A stretch of DNA of 64,000 bases from CAWABB01 sp963780165 (GTDB taxonomy: Bacteria; Bacteroidota; Ignavibacteria; UBA10030; UBA6906): positions 1,302,001 through 1,366,000 of the forward strand of contig CAWABB010000001.1 in NCBI GenBank assembly GCA_963780165.1, in the 5' to 3' direction. Under the pieces are notes generated by a model, which had not been told where the DNA came from, did not search any database, and saw only the letters and a list, made by a program, of their open reading frames with translations. Position numbers and translations under genes: made by a program. This document shows, one piece after another, positions 44,744 through 55,700 of the stretch (the stretch's first letter is position 1; each line of letters starts with the position of its first letter).

Positions 44744-45496
44744 TCACGGCCCGTCCTTCTCGGCGACCACGATGTTTTCGTCGAGGCGTGCGACGACCTT
44801 CCATCCCGGAGGCACGACGAGAAAGTCCTTCTCATCCCACTCGCCGTTCAGGAGGCTGTAAAAGAGCCGCATGTCTCCCCGTTCCTTTGCAAAGGAGAGA
44901 TCGTGTTCCGCAGCCCGCTCCTGCGCCTTCACGATAAACCGGTCATCCGGTTCAATCCCCATTTCGATGAACGTCATCTGGCGATAGTTCCGGGTGGTGT
45001 CGCAGAGCTCGTCCCAGAGAAACCGGGCATTGTCCTCACCGTACTTCTCCACGAGCTCCGGGTAGGTCATGTTCATCCCGGTCTGAGACTGGATGGAAAG
45101 CTGTTTCAGTTCTCCGTTGTCCTCGCCCCGTTCGATCCAGCCGGTCGTCAGGAAGAATGTCCCCGGGTTGTCGTTGAAGTACGAGAGATAGCGTTCTTTG
45201 CTCCCCAGGAAGAGGGTCATGCAGTCGTGGGCGCGGGGGACCACGATGGGGATCGAGGGAGCCCGGAGTCCGGAAATGCCGTAGTTGCAGAGCCCGTAGC
45301 CGAGGAGGATGGCGTCGTACCGGGACGCTTCGACCCTGTCCACGACGGCCTGCAGGCGCGCGAGCATCCCGGTGCATCCGATGTCGTGAAGTCCCTTCGG
45401 GAGGAACTCGACATCGATCTTATGGGGAGACCGGGCGAGGGCATGGCAAAGTTCGCGGTAGAGAACTTCACAGCTGATCAGCTTGTATGTTTTCAT
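44744..45496 (-). CDS. DUF1638-family protein
   Basis: A 250-residue cytosolic protein matching the DUF1638 pattern: KLISCEVLYRELCHALARS, DIGCTGMLARLQ, DAILLGYGLCNYGISGL, VVPRAHDCMTLFLGSKERY. Cysteines at those conserved spots suggest metal or cofactor binding. DUF1638 genes are commonly found near corrinoid/MtaA-type methyl-transfer genes in anaerobes. That agrees with the UroD-fold protein at 41343-42386, although biochemical function is unknown. First gene of a two-gene minus unit with the putative glycosidase. Confidence 0.82.
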   Translation of the reverse strand: MKTYKLISCEVLYRELCHALARSPHKIDVEFLPKGLHDIGCTGMLARLQAVVDRVEASRYDAILLGYGLCNYGISGLRAPSIPIVVPRAHDCMTLFLGSKERYLSYFNDNPGTFFLTTGWIERGEDNGELKQLSIQSQTGMNMTYPELVEKYGEDNARFLWDELCDTTRNYRQMTFIEMGIEPDDRFIVKAQERAAEHDLSFAKERGDMRLFYSLLNGEWDEKDFLVVPPGWKVVARLDENIVVAEKDGP

Positions 45497-45823
45497 ACTG
45501 CTACCGTTTCATCCGCAACGTCAGGATCGAAAGTGAGTTCGGTGGCCAGGGTGAGAGCTGCGAAGCATTCCAGGGGGTGTCGTTTCATGTCCTTCTGGCC
45601 CCCTTGCGGCCAAAGATACCAATTTCATTCGGTATTTCCCGACTTCTTCTGATTGTCTTTTCCGGAATTGCTGACTATATATAATAGATAGTGGATCCCG
45701 CTGGCTTTTCGAGTCACCCCTCTCTCGATTCTTTCATTGCACGGACATCCAAGGTTTGAGTGGTCAAATGCAGCCACCCCGCCGGCGACGTCCTGCCCCA
45801 TGGACACTGTGAGGAATCGCCTC
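45497..45823. promoter_or_regulatory. Divergent control region between DUF1638 and DUF4838 genes
   Basis: 327 bases without a gene. For the plus strand TTGTCT (45653-45658), 17 bases, then TATATA (45676-45681) in an AT-rich patch is a plausible promoter about 140 bases before ATG 45824. A short inverted repeat ATACC...GGTAT (45616-45635) lies just upstream. No clear minus-strand promoter was seen. Confidence 0.4.
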
Positions 45824-48103
45824 ATGAAACAGCTGCTGGCGCTCGCGTTTGGGCTCCTCGTGCTCCTCGCGACCGATCCTGCCACCGCCGGACTGCCCGG
45901 TGACGCGGACGCGGTCGTTGCCGACGGCAAGAGCGCGTTCCAGATTGTTGTCCCGCAACATGCGACCCCGGTCGAGCGCAAGGCGGGAGACGAGCTCGCC
46001 CGCTACGTGCGCCAGATGTCCGGGGCAACCCTCCCCGTCGTTGATGATTCAGCACCCGAACGCAAGGAGGAATTCCTGATCGGCCGGACCAATCGGACCG
46101 CCCGGCTCCTCCCCGGGTTCGATGCCGCATCCCTCGAGGCCGACGGGTTCACGATCCGGACGGTCGACGGCAGGATCATCATCCTGGGCGGAACGAAGAA
46201 GGGGACTCTGTACGGAGTCTACACGCTTCTCGAGGACTACCTCGGTTGCCGGATGTATAGCGCCGCCGCCGTCGATGTCCCGAAACGCACGACGATTACC
46301 CTGTCGGTCCTGAACACCACGCAGGTCCCGTTCATCCGCCATCGCGAAGTCCACTATCTCAACGCGATGGACCGCGCGTACAGCGAGTGGCACAAACTGC
46401 ACTCCAGCGACGACCGGAACGAGGAGTGGGGCATGTTCGTGCACACCTTTGACCGTCTTGTCCCCGCCCACAACTTCTTCGCGACCCATCCCGAGTTCTT
46501 CTCGTTGCAGGGCAACCGCAGAATCCCGAGCGGCCAGCTCTGTCTCACGAATCCCGGTCTCTTTCCGGTGCTGACAGATTCCCTCCGGGTCGTCATGGCC
46601 AGGAAGCCGTCGGCCCGGTACTGGTCCGTCTCGCAAAATGACAACTTCAACGAATGCCAGTGTGAGGTCTGCCGGGCGGAGAATGCACGCTACGGCGCAA
46701 GCTCCGGGACGCTGATGTCGTTTGTGAACCGGGTGGCCCGCATGTTTCCCGACAAAACGATCTCGACGCTCGCCTACCAGTACACGCGCTCCGCTCCACA
46801 GGGGATCACGCCGGAGCCGAACGTAAACATCATGCTCTGCTCCATCGAGTGCAACCGCAGCAAGCCCCTCGCAACCGATCCCACCAGCGCCTCGTTCGTC
46901 AAGGACATCGAAGACTGGGGCACGTTGACGGACAACATCATCATGTGGGATTACGTCGTCCAGTTCCGCAATCTCGTCAGCCCTTTCCCCAACCTGCGCG
47001 TCCTGCAGCCGAACATCCAGCTGTTCGTCAAGAACCACATCCGGATGATGTTCCAGCAGGGGTGCGGCGCCAACGTGGGCGAGTTCGGCGAGCTGCGGAC
47101 GTACCTCATCGCGAAGCTCCTCTGGAATCCCGACTGCAACATCGACTCGGTCATGAACGACTTCCTCGACGGATACTACGGCGCGGCGGGACGCGATATC
47201 AGGGCCTATATCGACACCATGCACGACGTCCTGGAACGCTCCGGTGCCGGCCTCGGCATCTATGGCTACCCCTACGACGCAATCAACAGCTACCTCACAC
47301 CCCCGCTCCTGGAAGAGTACTCGCGCATATTCGACAGGGCCGAGAGCAAGGTCAGGGACAATACTACCCTTCTGGAACGCGTGAAAAACGCACGCCTGCC
47401 GCTGGAATTCGCAATACTGGACATTTCCCTGCACGACGCCACCTCCGCACTGAGCTACTTCGACAAGCAGGATGGGAAGTGGACGGTCAAACCGGCGATG
47501 CGCGAGCGGCTTGAGAAGTTTGTCGCGCAGGCGAAGAAGGCGGGGATTGAGCGACTGGAGGAAAGGGGCATATCCCCCGACGACTACAGGCGGTCGGTGG
47601 AGCAGCAGTGCCAGGTCAGCGTTGAGGGAAATCTCGCGTTCGGCAAGCCGGTGCAGCTTCTGACCCAGTACAGCGACAAGTACCCGGTCGGGGGCCCCCA
47701 GGCGCTCACGAACGGCCTGCACGGCCCAAACGACTACAACTGCAACTGGCTCGGACTCGAGGCCCAGAATCTTGAGGCGGTGATCGACCTGGGAAAAGAG
47801 ACCTCGTTTTCCTCGGTAAGCGCGGGGTTTCTGCAGATGTGGTACGCCTGGATCTGGCTGCCCCTTCGGGTCGAAGTCGCAGTATCGTCCGATGGAAAGA
47901 CGTTTAAAACGGTTTCGTCGATGGAAAACAGTGTCCCGGACACCACAGCCGGGACATTTTCGAAGGTGTTCAACGCCGATGTGGGGAAGCAGACAGCCCG
48001 CTACGTCAAAGTGTCGGCGCCTGCGCGCCTGACCTGCCCGGACTGGCACATCGGCGCAGGCCAGAAGAGCTGGATTTTCGTGGACGAGATCGTCGTTCGG
48101 TAA
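45824..48103 (+). CDS. Secreted DUF4838 protein with discoidin-like C-terminus
   Basis: 759 residues. ATG 45824 has GAGGAA upstream and a signal peptide (LLALAFGLLVLLATDPATA). The N-terminal part (about 25-150) looks like the GH20/GH67-type N-terminal domain (VERKAGDELARYVRQMSGAT, GGTKKGTLYGVYTLLEDYLG). The DUF4838 barrel-like domain follows (HREVHYLNAMD, YWSVSQNDNFNECQCEVCRA, NIIMWDYVVQF, GELRTYLIAKLLWNPDCN). The C-terminal F5/8-type domain ends SWIFVDEIVVR. DUF4838 proteins are found in polysaccharide-degradation loci and are presumed glycosidases. First gene of a five-gene plus-strand run of secreted carbohydrate-active proteins. Confidence 0.82.
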   Translation: MKQLLALAFGLLVLLATDPATAGLPGDADAVVADGKSAFQIVVPQHATPVERKAGDELARYVRQMSGATLPVVDDSAPERKEEFLIGRTNRTARLLPGFDAASLEADGFTIRTVDGRIIILGGTKKGTLYGVYTLLEDYLGCRMYSAAAVDVPKRTTITLSVLNTTQVPFIRHREVHYLNAMDRAYSEWHKLHSSDDRNEEWGMFVHTFDRLVPAHNFFATHPEFFSLQGNRRIPSGQLCLTNPGLFPVLTDSLRVVMARKPSARYWSVSQNDNFNECQCEVCRAENARYGASSGTLMSFVNRVARMFPDKTISTLAYQYTRSAPQGITPEPNVNIMLCSIECNRSKPLATDPTSASFVKDIEDWGTLTDNIIMWDYVVQFRNLVSPFPNLRVLQPNIQLFVKNHIRMMFQQGCGANVGEFGELRTYLIAKLLWNPDCNIDSVMNDFLDGYYGAAGRDIRAYIDTMHDVLERSGAGLGIYGYPYDAINSYLTPPLLEEYSRIFDRAESKVRDNTTLLERVKNARLPLEFAILDISLHDATSALSYFDKQDGKWTVKPAMRERLEKFVAQAKKAGIERLEERGISPDDYRRSVEQQCQVSVEGNLAFGKPVQLLTQYSDKYPVGGPQALTNGLHGPNDYNCNWLGLEAQNLEAVIDLGKETSFSSVSAGFLQMWYAWIWLPLRVEVAVSSDGKTFKTVSSMENSVPDTTAGTFSKVFNADVGKQTARYVKVSAPARLTCPDWHIGAGQKSWIFVDEIVVR

Positions 48104-48209
48104 GCCGCATGTTGGGAAGCCATATTCTATAGAGAGCCGCAATTCCGTGCCCCAACCCGATCACATAAGCCATTACATGACATCTCCCGGATTCGGACGT
48201 GGGACAGCC

Positions 48210-51200
48210 ATGAGGAGAAGAGTGCTGCTCTCCCTTGCTCTCTGTCTGTGTCTTGCCCTCTTTCTTCCCCTCTCCTCATCCGCACAGCAGCGGGTCGAGG
48301 CCTCATTCCGCAGCACGTCCGTGGTCAAGAAGACACCATCGGGCGACAGGCAGCTCGCCGCGGCTCAGATGACCGCGGACGACACCCTTACCGGCGTACG
48401 CGCCGAGATTGTTCTCCCCGGGCAGCCCGGGCCGATCTCCGCGTCCATCGGTACGGTCCCAAAAGGAACGTCCTGGCAGTTCCTCGAAATGCCAGTCGTG
48501 AAGAACGCCGACACCGCCACGTTTCACCTTCTCGTGAACAATGCAAGGGTATTGACCACCAGAGGCCCTATCGCGCCTCCCCGACCATGGAAGATCTACG
48601 ACGTCCAGGTGTCCCATCACGACCTGGGGTATGCGGACTACTACCACTTCATGCGCCGCGACGTGCGCGAGATGGGGCTGGACATGGCGCTCGACTTCTG
48701 CCGCAAGACAGACGCCTGGGCCTTCAACGATCAGTTCCGCTGGACGGTCGAGACGAGCGAGCCGATGACGAAGTTCATCAGCTCACAGTCTCCCGAGACT
48801 CTCCGCGAACTCGCACGGCGCATTCGGGAAGGACGCATCATCCTGGGAGGCCTTCACAACTCCGTCTACACAGAGATGATGGGATACGAGTCGATGGCGC
48901 GGCTGCTCTACACGCCCAACCGACACATCGTCGACCTGCTCAACGTCCCTCCATCGAAGACCGCCCTGATCACCGACGTCGTGGGGTTTGCCCGCACGTT
49001 CCCTACGTACCTGAAGGAAGCGGATATCCCGTACTTCTACCACGGATACAACGAAACCGTGAACGGCATGTCCCCGGCCTCGGCAGAGCCCGTTTTCTAC
49101 TGGAAGGGGCACGACGGCGATGCCGGGAAGATGCCGCTCTTCCGGAGCTTCCCGTACTACTCTCCCGATCGGCTCACGAAGTACACTGCCCAGGAAATCA
49201 CAGGGGTGGTCGAAAAATACGAGCGCGGAGCCGCATGGCCGTACGACTGCCTGATCGCGGAGGACAGCTACGATTTCAGCGTGCCGCACTTCGAGAACGT
49301 CGAGGGAATCAAGAGCTGGAACGAACGGTACGCCAACCCCGTCCTGATTTCGGGAACATTCACGATGTTCTTCGACGACGTGAAGCGGCAGGCGGACACG
49401 ACGAGAATCAAGGTGTTCGACCAGGATGCGCCCAATGCCTGGGCCGACCAGGACGCCACCGACGGCAGGCTTATGGCGGACGCCCGTCTCCTGAATTTCG
49501 ACCTCCCGACCGTCGAAAAGCTCTCCACGCTTGCCTATGCCTCAGGCGGCAAGGGGTACCCCTGGAAAGAGATCTGGCAGTCGTATCACAAGCTCATCTC
49601 GTATCACGAGCACACCAACGGCGCATTCAGCGAAGAAGACGTCCTCCCCATACCCCTGCAGAAGACTCCGAAGGCCGCCAACCCCAACTACTACGAATCC
49701 GAACAGGTGATGCACAAGGGGCTTGTCGCGGAAGCCCGGGAATTCGCCTGCTCGGCACGATCCCAGGCGGTCGACCAATTCAAACAGCTGATCACCACGG
49801 ACCACGACAGCACTGTCGTCGTCTTCAATCCTCTGAACACCAGGCGCTCCGGCTGTGCGACGATCACGCTGCCGAAGGGCCAGGCCGCGACGCTCATTGA
49901 GAACGCTTCGGGCAAGGAGACTCCGTCCCAGACAATGCCCGACGGCAGCCTGTTGTTCCTCGCGAACGATGTTCCATCCATGGGGTACAGGACGTTCCGG
50001 GTCGTGCGCGACGCGCCAGGGAGCTCCGCCGGATCGCCACTCCAGCACTCCACAGGCGGGCTGGAGAACGAGTTCTACAGGATCCGGATCGACGACAGCA
50101 CCGGAGCCGTTGCAAGCATCTGGGACAAGAAGCGGAACATCGAGCTGGTGGACCGGACATCGCAGTACAAGTTCAACCAGTACCTCTACCAGCGCATCGA
50201 TCAGGCGTTCACGAGAACGCCGAATGCCTACCGGCCACGCATGCTCTCCGGGGAGTCCTTCACAGGCCCGCTTGCGTCAGGCGTCATCACAAGGGTCGCG
50301 GCGGAAGGATGCCGGTCCATCGAGCAGACCGTCATCCTCTACACGAACTCCGACAGGATCGATTTCATCGTCACCATCGACAAGTCCGAATCGGGGCGCA
50401 TGCTGAAGCAGGCCACGGCCCAGAACAAGGAGGCGCTGTTCTATGTCCTCCCGTTCGACGTCCCGGACTTCACGATTCATCACGAGCTTCCGGGCGGCGT
50501 GGTCGAGCCTCTCGCGCATCAGTTCACAGGGTCGACGTCGAGCTTCTTCGGCATCCAGCACTTCACGGACTTCTCCAACGCCCGCTACGGCGTCACGCTC
50601 GCGACGATCAACGCACCGCTTGTGGTGTATGGAGAGCCGCGCCCCGCGCTGTGGCTCGCGCCCAGCGATGCGGAATTCGACGCAAAAAGGCCCGACAGGA
50701 GCCAGGTGTCGCTCTACCTGATGAACAACATGTTCTTCACCAACATCCCCCTGTCGCAGCCCGGACCCGCCACATTCAGGTGGAGTGTCCGCGCGCACGA
50801 CGGAGACTGGGTTGCCGGCAAAGCCCATGCGTTTGCCTGGGAGACGTCACATCCGCTGGAGACCTTCGTCATCGAGAAGAAGCGTCAGGGCATCCTCCCG
50901 CCGAACGAGCACAGCTTCCTGAGTGTCGACGTCGACAATGTTGTGTGCAGCACGGTGAAGCCCGCCGAAGCGAACGGCGAGGGGTTCATTCTTCGCTTCT
51001 TCGAGCTCACAGGAAAAGAATCCCGGGTTCGGGTTCAGCTCCCGATGTTCGACCGAATCGCCAGGGCGACGGAGACCAGCCTGATCGAGGACGACCGGGG
51101 GGTCGCCCTCTCCGTGTCCAACGGCAACGAGATTGCCTTCTCGATCCGACCCTTTGGGATCAAGACGGTCCGCGTGGTGCCTGCCCGATCCGGCAAGCTC

Positions 51201-52619
51201 TCTGCGCCGACAGCGGTTCTCGCCCGGGCGGCTTCTGACCGCGAGATCGCTCTCTCCTGGACCGACGGAAACGAGAAGAGCCCGAGCTACTATCGCATCT
51301 ACCGCGGGGCGACAGAGGATTTTCAGCCGTCGCTCGCGTCCTGCGTAGGGACGACAACCCTGCCGTCGTACACCGACCGGCCGGTCCTGAATTTCGGCGG
51401 CTGGCTCGACAATAGAATCGAACCCGCCACCACGTACTACTACCGGGTGCAGGCGGTGGGGTCGCTCACCGCCGAAAGCGTCCCGAGTCAGCCGGTCCGG
51501 GTGGCCACGCTCTCCGCACAAGAAAAGAATTCCCTTCCGAACAAACTCCTCGGGCTTGCGGCGACCAGCGTGAGTCCCGTCTCAAGCTTCAACTACATCT
51601 GCCTCCTCTTCTACACGAATGTCGAATCTGACGTCACACGCTACCGCGTCTACCGGAGCGAAACTCCGGGCTTCAGCCCTGACAACGCGACCCTGCTGTA
51701 CGACATCGATGCCCGCCTGAAATTCGACCATGTGATACCGCATGGGTTTGCCACGGTCACACGGGAACTGCGCGATTTCTCGATGATCGTCTATCCGGAC
51801 GAGAGCGCCAGGCCGAACCGGAGATACTATTATAGGGTCTGTGCCGTGGATGACGCCGGACAGCCGGGCGAATTCTCGGACGAGGTCTCGGCGATCTCTG
51901 AGATCAGGCGTCTGGCGTTTGCCGGAAATACCTTCTTCTTTGACAGCGCGATGGTCGATATTCGCCCTCAGCTTGGCGACGGGAGCGAGGTCCGCTACAC
52001 CACCGATGGATCAGAGCCGACGGCAAACTCGCTCCTCTATACCAGCCCATTCGCGATCACCAGGCCGCAGACGATCAAGGCGGCGCTGTTCTATCCGGGG
52101 CGTACGACGCCTCCGGTAACGGGCGAAGCGAGCTACATGAGGGCACTGTACCCGCCGCCCAAATATCTGCAGCCGTACAGCGGGAAGTGGCCCGGCCAGG
52201 GGCCGCTGAATATGGTGGATGGCACCCACGGGGCCACCTATTTCGACGGGTATTTCCAGGGTTTCGAGTTCAACGACATGGATGTGGTTGTCGACCTGGG
52301 TGGCAAGAAGGACATCCAGGAAATTCGGGTCACGATGCTCCAGGACATTCGCACCTGGATCCTCCTCCCGGAGTACATCGAGTTCTCTGTCTCGCACGAC
52401 GGGGCGAACTTCGAACCGGTCGGTACCGTGAAGACCGTCAACGAGAACGAGAGAAAGGACGGCGTCTTCCTGAAGGACTACTCCGTCACCATGGAGAAGC
52501 GGTCGGCCAACTTTGTGCGGGTCCATGCGAAAAATGTCGGCATGTGCCCCCCGTGGCACATCGGATACGAGTACAAGGGAAAAGCCTGGGTGTTTGCCGA
52601 CGAAATCGTGGTCCGCTAG
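48210..52619 (+). CDS. GH38-like secreted enzyme with FN3, chitobiase-C-like and discoidin domains
   Basis: 1469 residues. ATG 48210 begins a signal peptide (RRRVLLSLALCLCLALFLPL). The GH38-type zinc motif appears as VQVSHHDLGYADYYH. The probable nucleophile Asp is in ALITDVVGFART and the last metal-ligand His in SYHEHTNGAFSE. A GH38 C-terminal beta region runs to about 1000. Two FN3-like modules follow (YYRIYRGATEDF, RYRVYRSETPGF), then a chitobiase-C-like module (VRYTTDGSEPTANS) and a discoidin-like module ending AWVFADEIVVR. GH38 enzymes are alpha-mannosidases; divergence of the HxD motif leaves substrate open. It is much longer than most GH38. Confidence 0.78.
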   Translation: MRRRVLLSLALCLCLALFLPLSSSAQQRVEASFRSTSVVKKTPSGDRQLAAAQMTADDTLTGVRAEIVLPGQPGPISASIGTVPKGTSWQFLEMPVVKNADTATFHLLVNNARVLTTRGPIAPPRPWKIYDVQVSHHDLGYADYYHFMRRDVREMGLDMALDFCRKTDAWAFNDQFRWTVETSEPMTKFISSQSPETLRELARRIREGRIILGGLHNSVYTEMMGYESMARLLYTPNRHIVDLLNVPPSKTALITDVVGFARTFPTYLKEADIPYFYHGYNETVNGMSPASAEPVFYWKGHDGDAGKMPLFRSFPYYSPDRLTKYTAQEITGVVEKYERGAAWPYDCLIAEDSYDFSVPHFENVEGIKSWNERYANPVLISGTFTMFFDDVKRQADTTRIKVFDQDAPNAWADQDATDGRLMADARLLNFDLPTVEKLSTLAYASGGKGYPWKEIWQSYHKLISYHEHTNGAFSEEDVLPIPLQKTPKAANPNYYESEQVMHKGLVAEAREFACSARSQAVDQFKQLITTDHDSTVVVFNPLNTRRSGCATITLPKGQAATLIENASGKETPSQTMPDGSLLFLANDVPSMGYRTFRVVRDAPGSSAGSPLQHSTGGLENEFYRIRIDDSTGAVASIWDKKRNIELVDRTSQYKFNQYLYQRIDQAFTRTPNAYRPRMLSGESFTGPLASGVITRVAAEGCRSIEQTVILYTNSDRIDFIVTIDKSESGRMLKQATAQNKEALFYVLPFDVPDFTIHHELPGGVVEPLAHQFTGSTSSFFGIQHFTDFSNARYGVTLATINAPLVVYGEPRPALWLAPSDAEFDAKRPDRSQVSLYLMNNMFFTNIPLSQPGPATFRWSVRAHDGDWVAGKAHAFAWETSHPLETFVIEKKRQGILPPNEHSFLSVDVDNVVCSTVKPAEANGEGFILRFFELTGKESRVRVQLPMFDRIARATETSLIEDDRGVALSVSNGNEIAFSIRPFGIKTVRVVPARSGKLSAPTAVLARAASDREIALSWTDGNEKSPSYYRIYRGATEDFQPSLASCVGTTTLPSYTDRPVLNFGGWLDNRIEPATTYYYRVQAVGSLTAESVPSQPVRVATLSAQEKNSLPNKLLGLAATSVSPVSSFNYICLLFYTNVESDVTRYRVYRSETPGFSPDNATLLYDIDARLKFDHVIPHGFATVTRELRDFSMIVYPDESARPNRRYYYRVCAVDDAGQPGEFSDEVSAISEIRRLAFAGNTFFFDSAMVDIRPQLGDGSEVRYTTDGSEPTANSLLYTSPFAITRPQTIKAALFYPGRTTPPVTGEASYMRALYPPPKYLQPYSGKWPGQGPLNMVDGTHGATYFDGYFQGFEFNDMDVVVDLGGKKDIQEIRVTMLQDIRTWILLPEYIEFSVSHDGANFEPVGTVKTVNENERKDGVFLKDYSVTMEKRSANFVRVHAKNVGMCPPWHIGYEYKGKAWVFADEIVVR

Positions 52620-52737
52620 CGTGAGGTCGGTCCATGGATGGGATTTTGTTCGCTAGAGATACGCCCCGCTGAGGGGCTGCGGGCACCTGGAAATCTTGTC
52701 GATTGAGTTAGCAACGCCACATCACATGAGGTTGTCC

Positions 52738-55700
52738 ATGAGCGCGCGTCTTCTCTGCTTCAGAGTTGCACTCACCATACCACTGTTCATCCCCTTCGCG
52801 CAGGAGGGATTATCCATACAGCAATCAGAGGGAAGGTCGGACATGTCAGGATATGCCAGAACCGTGTCGGGCGAAACGATGTCGTATGCCTCGCCGATCG
52901 CCGCCGCACGAACAGCGCTGATCGCCCGGGCAAGCGACGGGAAGAGCAGTATCGTGTGGGAGACACAAGCGGTGTCGACTTCTCCGGCTACGAGCCCGGT
53001 CACGTTCATCTGGCTCGCCGGCCTGGGGAGCAACCTGGGCGAACGCCAGTTCACCCTCGCCGTCAGCGGGAAGGACGTGGCCACGTTCACAACCTCGTCC
53101 CGGGAGTCCTGGGAGGTCGCAGGAGCCGGGGGAGCGCGCCTCACGTTCCAGACCATGATGGTCGATCGACACAGGGACCGCTTCGGCTTCATGCGACTCT
53201 CCCTTCCACCGGAGATGGTGACGCCGGGGAAACCTGTCGAGCTCCGCATCACCGGCGAAGCCGCGAGAGGCTCTGTCTGGGTCATGACGTTCACGACTCC
53301 TCTCGCAGACGGCATGGTGGCGTCGACCCGCCCGGTGATCCTCCGGGAAGGAGGGAAGTCCGTCCAGCCGGTTGATCTCGAAATCATCAACCTGGGCGAG
53401 CCCACAACGGGCGTCGTAACGGTCACGGGACTGCCGGCGGAGAAATTGGCCGTCCCCCATGGGATTACCCGCCACTCCGTGAAGCTTGCCCCGGTCAGCG
53501 CGCCGACCATGCTGCAGGTCCAGCTCGAGATGGGAACAGTCCGCAAGAGCATTTCGGTCCAGGTCGCTCCCGTGCGCCACTGGACAGTCTACCTCGTGCA
53601 GCACAGCCACACCGATATAGGCTACACCCGGCCGCAGACGGAAATCCTCGCGGAGCATCTGCGCTATATCGACTACGCGCTGGACTACTGCGACCAGACG
53701 GATTCCTATCCGCCCGAGGCGCAATTCCGATGGACGTGCGAGACGTCATGGGCCGTTCGCGAGTATCTCAAGACGCGGCCCGCCCGGCAGATCGAACGGC
53801 TGAAGAAGCGTGTCAAGGAGGGACGGATCGAGGTCACAGGAATGTTGCTGAACTGGGCGGAAGTCGCCGACGAGAACGCCCTCGCCCACTCCCTGGAGCC
53901 GGTCAGGACATTCCGCGAACTCGGGCTGCCGGTCCGCACGGCGATGCAGGACGACGTGAACGGATACGCCTGGTGCCTGGTCGACTACCTTCAGAGCCTC
54001 GGCATCACGTACGTCACGTCCGGCATCAATGCCCACCGGGCCCTGAAGCCGTTCAAGGTCCCGACCCCCTTCTGGTGGGAGTCCCCCTCCGGGAAACGGG
54101 TGCTCGCGTATCGCGCCGACCACTACATGACGGGCAACTTCTACGGCATCCATACGGAGGATTTCGAGCTCATCTCGCGCGACCTCCCGGCCTATCTCCA
54201 GCAACTGGAGACGAACGGATATCCCTATGCCAGCATCAACGTGCAGCACAGCGGGTATTCCACAGACAACTCGCCGCCATCCACATTTGCCTCCGAAAAC
54301 GTCCGGCGCTGGAATGAGACGTATGAATGGCCCAAACTCCGGACCGCCACGGTCCATGAGTTCCTCGAGTGGGTGGAGAAGGAACACGGCAAAGACCTGC
54401 CGGTCTTCCGCGCAGCGTGGCCTGACTGGTGGACCGACGGGTATGGATGCGCGGTGCGCGAGACCGCCGCAGGCCGTCAGGCGCAAGCCGATCTGATCGT
54501 CAACCAGGGGCTGCTGTCGATGGCGCAGCTCTTCGGAGCATCGCTTCCGCAGCCGGTGTTCCAGCAGATGGAGGCGGTGGTGGACAACCTCCACTTCTAC
54601 AATGAGCATACGTTCGGAGCGGCGGAGAGCATCTCCGAGCCCCTTGCTCAAAACACGCAGGTCCAGTGGTCGGAGAAATCCTCGTATCCCTGGCAGGCAG
54701 TCATGCAATCCCGCATGCTTCGGGAAGCTGCGATGGGGCAGATCCAGCAATTCCTCCCCCTCTCGTCCGAGCCGAGCATCGTCGTGTTCAACACGCTCAA
54801 CTGGACACGGTCGGGGCTGCATGTGGTCTTCGCCGACGACCAGGTGATGCCGAGGGAACGCGAATTCCGGATCGTTGATGACCGCGACAGGAGCATTCCG
54901 GTCCAGCTTGTGGAAAGCCGCGCCGAGGGGAACTACTGGGCGCTCTGGGTCGGCGACGTCCCGCCGCTCGGCTACAACACCTACCGCATCGTTATGACCG
55001 GGAAGGAACGGATACAGGAGGCCCCCTTTGCGCCCGCCGACACTATCCAGAACGAGTATTTCCGTCTGACGCTCGACAGGAAGGCAGGCGCGATCAGCAG
55101 CCTGTTTGACCGGGAGCTCGATCGGGAGCTGCTTGACCCCAAGCGCTCGCAGCAACTCGGCGCATTCATCTATGAACGGCTCGTCAGCCGGCGCCCGATG
55201 GAAGAGTACCGGCTCGGCGAACATACGCGAGGGACGCTGAGCGGCGTTCAGGCCAAACCCGGAGTGGACGGCCCCATCTGGCAGAGCGTTGTGCTGAGCG
55301 GTTCCAGCGAGGGCTTTGCGGGCGACGACGGCGTCACCTGCGAGATCCGCCTGTTCAAGACCACCAAGCGTATCGATGTTCTGTTCAAAGCGAGGAAGCT
55401 CCCGGTGAACGATGCCGAGGCCGTTTACGTAGCCTTCCCGTTCGCGCTTGAGCAGGGGACGCTCCAGTTCGAGGCCCAGGGAGGATTGGTGCAGCCCGGT
55501 GAGAACCAGATTCCCGGCACGGCAACCGACTGGAACACGGTGCAGAATTTCGCCGCGCTTCGCAGCCCGACCGGGCAGATCGTCCTGGTCAGCGATGAAA
55601 TCCCGCTGATGCAATTTGGGGGCATCAATACCGGCAGGTTCAAACCCGGGGCAAAGCCGGAGACGCAGCAGATCTACTCCTGGGTGCTGAACAACTACTG

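Noticed and set aside
46049..48142. 697-codon minus-strand frame opposite the DUF4838 gene, and similar long frames at 53746-55614, 9820-11301, and 16233-17444
   Set aside because: Open only because high third-position GC removes stop codons on the opposite strand; no family motifs, and the plus-strand proteins are well supported.
52663..52677. GCCCC/GGGGC hairpin after the first GH38-like gene as a terminator
   Set aside because: Only a 5-bp stem, no U-tract, and the downstream gene is on the same strand.
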